From: Methylovirgula sp.
Lineage (GTDB): Bacteria; Pseudomonadota; Alphaproteobacteria; Rhizobiales; Beijerinckiaceae
Reading direction: 5' to 3'
Length of the DNA: 5,682 nt
Assembly (NCBI GenBank): GCA_030040215.1
Contig: JASHUD010000090.1
Span: forward strand, 1-5,682
Positions within the stretch are counted from its first letter, which is position 1. Each line of letters opens with the position of its first letter. The position numbers and the translations under genes are program-made. Shown piece after piece: positions 3,121 to 5,682 of this stretch. Under the pieces are notes generated by a model. That model searched no databases. It was not told where the DNA came from and saw only the letters and a program-made list of their open reading frames with translations.

Positions 3121-5682
3121 TCAGGATGCGCTTGGCAATTGCTGCCGGAGCTCGAAAAATCCGTTCCATGGATCGGCGCCGAGATGTCGCAGCCGTTTGC
3201 CAAAATTGCCGAGCGTAAACTGGCTTGCGCTGCTCGTCGCGTCGAGCTCCTCCCAGGCGAGCGGCGTCGAAATGGCGGCGTTTGGGCGCGCCCGCGTGGA
3301 ATAAGCGGCGACCGCCGTGGCGCCGCGCGCGTTGCGTAGATAATCGACGTAGATGTGACCGCCGCGCGCCTTCTTCGCCGCCGTCGCGGTGAAGCGTTGC
3401 GGAGCGTCGCGCGCCATTGCCTCGGCCAATGCGCGGCAGAAATTCTTGGCTTGTTCCCAAGTGGAGCGCGGCGCGATCGGTGCAACGACGTGCAGCCCCT
3501 TGCCGCCCGTCGTCTTGACGAAGCTTTCGAGCTTCGCCTTGGCGAGCCGCTGGCGGACTTCGCGCGCCGCGGCGACGAGATCAGGAAAGCCTATTCCTTC
3601 GCCGGGATCGAGATCGAAGATCAGCCGGTCGGGATGATCGAGATCGTCCGACATTGCACCCCACGGATGGATCTCCAGCGCCGCCGCCTGCACGAGCGCG
3701 ATCAGTCCATCGAACGAATCGATGCCGACGATCGGCAGCTTTTCGCGCGGGTCATCGATTTGCCGGATGTGCCCGTCGAGCCCCGCCCAAACGTGCTTCT
3801 GGAAAAAGCAGCCCTGCACGTAGCCGGTCGGGCAGCGCACGAGCACGAGCGGGCGCCCGACGATGTGTTTTGCAATCCACGGCCACGCCATCGCGTAATA
3901 ATCCGCAAGTCCCTGTTTGGTGATGCCGGCTTCGGGCCACAGCACGCGATCCGGATGGGTAAGCGCGACGCTCGTATTCGGCGTATCGAGTGGCGCGGCG
4001 ACCGCCTTTTCGCGGATGATCTCTTTCGGGTCCTTGTCCTCGCGCAGGCCTTTGAACGACGCCTGCCGCAGGTTGGAGTCGGCCGTCCAGCCACGAAACT
4101 CAACCTCGGCGACGCGGCTAGGTTTGACCCAAACGACGTTGCGGCGCGCCTCCGCGGAAAGCGGCGTCGAAAGCGCCGGTTTGTCGATCCGTTCGCGTTC
4201 CAGAAGAGCAAAAAGATCGGCGGCCATTTTGCTGGAAAAGCCGGTGCCGACACGCCCGGCGTGAACAAGCTTGCCTTTGTTGTGATAACCAAGCACGAGC
4301 GAGCCAATGGCGCGCCGCGCCGTCGTCGAAGGCACATAACCGAGGATCACGAATTCCTGGCGGTTGGCGCATTTGGACTTCGTCCAGGCGGTCGTGCGCC
4401 CCGACCGATACGGGCTGTCGCGCCGTTTCGAGACGATGCCTTCGGCGCCGAGCCGGCAGACGTGCTGCAGCATCAGCTCGCCGTTCTCGTCGAAATGCTC
4501 GCTGTAGCGCAAGCTGCCGCCTTTGGCCGCCGCGGCGAACAGTGCGTGGAGCAGGTTCTTGCGCTCGATCAGCGGCACGCGCGCGAGATCCAGTCCGTCG
4601 AGATGCAAGAGATCGAATGCGTAATAGACAAGACCTCGCGCGTTGCCGTCCTTGAGCGCGGCTTGCAGCGCCGAAAAATCCGAGATGCCATTTTCGTCCT
4701 CGACGACGACCTCGCCGTCGATGAGGCATTTTTTCGCTGGCAGCGCGGCGACGCCCGCGCCGATCGATTGAAACCGCCCGCTCCAATCGAGTCCGGCGCG
4801 GGTGCGCAAAACCGATTTGCCCGCATCGAGCGCCGCTTCGATCCGATAACCGTCGAACTTGACCTCATGGATCCAATCCGCGCCGACCGGCGGCACGTCG
4901 GTGAGCGTCGGCAACATCGGCGCGACGAACTTCGGCAACGCGGCGCGTTTGGCGGCCTTCGGCGGCTGGAACTTGAACGGCGCAGCGCGCTTCACGCCCT
5001 TTGGATCGGCGCGCCGCGACGCAGCCGATTTGCTTGCCGATTTCGCCTTGGGCTTCGTGAGCGGCGCCAAAGCGCGGGCGCGCGGCGACTTCGCGTTCGT
5101 TGCCGGCGCGTGCGCCGCCTTGCCAGACGTCCATTGCCGGCTATGCGCGTCGCCGGCGATTTCCTCGATCGAGCGGCCGGTCAGAACGGAATCGGGCTGC
5201 TCCTCCAAAATATCCGGATCTTTGGCGCTGCGTGCCTCGGCGTCGGCAGCTTTGATGAGCAACCAATTGTCGGCCTTCTCGCCGTGCCGGGCGCGCATCT
5301 TTACGAGATGCCATTTGCCTTCGAGCTTCCGGCCGTGAAGCGTGAAGTCCAGGTGACCTTTGGCATAGCCGGCGCGCGGATCGCCTTCCGGCTGCCAAGT
5401 GCCGCGGTCCCAGACAAGCACCGCGCCGGCGCCATATTGTCCTGCGGGAATGATGCCTTCGAAAGAGCCGTAATCGAGCGGATGATCCTCGACATGCACG
5501 GCGAGCCTTTTCTCGCCGGGCACGAGGCTGGGACCGCGCGTGACGGCCCAGCTCTTCAACACGCCGTCAAGTTCGAGGCGGAAATCGTAGTGCAGCCGGC
5601 TCGCCGCGTGTTTTTGGACGACGAAACTGTTGCCTTTGCGCCGCGCCCTGCTGCCGCGCGGTTCGCTGGTGACCCCGAAGTC
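3121..5682 (-). CDS. ligD: ATP-dependent DNA ligase D (LigD: phosphoesterase-ligase-polymerase), 5' end outside window
   Basis: LigD repairs double-strand breaks with Ku by non-homologous end joining: it trims 3' ends, fills in and seals. The visible 853 residues (counted from the right edge) contain all three domains. Phosphoesterase, about 18-150: metal and catalytic residues H25, H31, D33, R35, H67 and Y71. Ala/Lys/Pro-rich linker, about 180-247. Ligase, about 250-550: motif I KFDGYR with the adenylated Lys275, RTRAGLDW, DGEVVVED, EGIVSK and WTKSKC, then an OB-fold. Primase-polymerase, about 568-853: FDLDP with metal ligands Asp690 and Asp692, GGKGLH (His731) and YVDYLRN (Asp780). The PE-LIG-POL order is that of Pseudomonas and many alphaproteobacteria. 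The frame stays open to the window edge and homology precedes the GTG at 5562, so the true start lies beyond 5682, probably a few tens of residues away. No ku gene is visible. Confidence 0.97.
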   Translation of the reverse strand, partial: DFGVTSEPRGSRARRKGNSFVVQKHAASRLHYDFRLELDGVLKSWAVTRGPSLVPGEKRLAVHVEDHPLDYGSFEGIIPAGQYGAGAVLVWDRGTWQPEGDPRAGYAKGHLDFTLHGRKLEGKWHLVKMRARHGEKADNWLLIKAADAEARSAKDPDILEEQPDSVLTGRSIEEIAGDAHSRQWTSGKAAHAPATNAKSPRARALAPLTKPKAKSASKSAASRRADPKGVKRAAPFKFQPPKAAKRAALPKFVAPMLPTLTDVPPVGADWIHEVKFDGYRIEAALDAGKSVLRTRAGLDWSGRFQSIGAGVAALPAKKCLIDGEVVVEDENGISDFSALQAALKDGNARGLVYYAFDLLHLDGLDLARVPLIERKNLLHALFAAAAKGGSLRYSEHFDENGELMLQHVCRLGAEGIVSKRRDSPYRSGRTTAWTKSKCANRQEFVILGYVPSTTARRAIGSLVLGYHNKGKLVHAGRVGTGFSSKMAADLFALLERERIDKPALSTPLSAEARRNVVWVKPSRVAEVEFRGWTADSNLRQASFKGLREDKDPKEIIREKAVAAPLDTPNTSVALTHPDRVLWPEAGITKQGLADYYAMAWPWIAKHIVGRPLVLVRCPTGYVQGCFFQKHVWAGLDGHIRQIDDPREKLPIVGIDSFDGLIALVQAAALEIHPWGAMSDDLDHPDRLIFDLDPGEGIGFPDLVAAAREVRQRLAKAKLESFVKTTGGKGLHVVAPIAPRSTWEQAKNFCRALAEAMARDAPQRFTATAAKKARGGHIYVDYLRNARGATAVAAYSTRARPNAAISTPLAWEELDATSSASQFTLGNFGKRLRHLGADPWNGFFELRQQLPSAS

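Noticed and set aside
2739..3485. A 248-aa form of the small membrane protein reaching back into ligD
   Set aside because: The added N-terminal part is antisense-like, arginine-rich out-of-frame ligD sequence. The strong GGAGGT and the promoter define the start at 3020.
5560..5562. GTG at 5562 as the start of ligD
   Set aside because: The same frame upstream encodes conserved phosphoesterase residues (QKHAASRLHYDFRLEL), so the gene starts beyond the right edge.
1..5682. Mobile elements, CRISPR arrays, tRNA or other RNA genes
   Set aside because: No transposase or integrase motifs, terminal repeats, spaced repeat arrays or tRNA-like folds were found by eye, and coding sequence occupies nearly the whole window.

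Overview
The window reads as chromosomal DNA from a GC-rich alphaproteobacterium, most likely of the Hyphomicrobiales (Bradyrhizobium and relatives). This rests on the GC-rich codon use, a PE-LIG-POL form of LigD, a DUF3175 protein, a CHASE3 hybrid histidine kinase, and two perfect matches to the alphaproteobacterial EcfG stress-promoter consensus. The genus assignment is inference. No mobile element, tRNA, rRNA or CRISPR array is visible.

Layout. Bases 1-130 (minus) hold the N-terminal 43 codons of a DJ-1/PfpI family protein that runs off the left edge. A divergent intergenic region (131-286) follows. On the plus strand come a 52-aa single-pass membrane protein (287-445) and, 11 bases later, a 94-aa DUF3175 protein (457-741). 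Converging on these with a 15-base gap, the minus strand carries a 630-aa hybrid sensor histidine kinase/response regulator (757-2649, TTG start), a 93-aa single-pass membrane protein (2739-3020), and the bulk of ligD, the ATP-dependent DNA ligase D of bacterial non-homologous end joining (3121 to beyond 5682, 5' end outside the window). Coding density is high, and all remaining gaps are 156 bases or shorter.

How it fits together. The most informative signal is regulatory. GGAAC-N16-CGTT, the recognition pattern of EcfG/RpoE2-type general stress sigma factors, occurs exactly on the minus strand upstream of the PfpI-like gene (166-190) and upstream of the 93-aa membrane protein (3053-3077). 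A one-mismatch version (GCAAC-N16-CGTT, 231-255) points at the 52-aa/DUF3175 pair. Each -10 element lies about 30-35 bases before a start codon with a ribosome binding site. LigD and PfpI-type proteins are familiar members of stress regulons in rhizobia, so the window is best read as a stress-response and genome-maintenance island. Two small unrecognised membrane proteins and a membrane-bound kinase may be part of the same response.

I do not see a clearly new multi-gene system. The points worth following are the promoter set, the tandem 10-bp repeat over the predicted start of the 93-aa gene's transcript, the hairpin holding both convergent stop codons, and the small membrane proteins.
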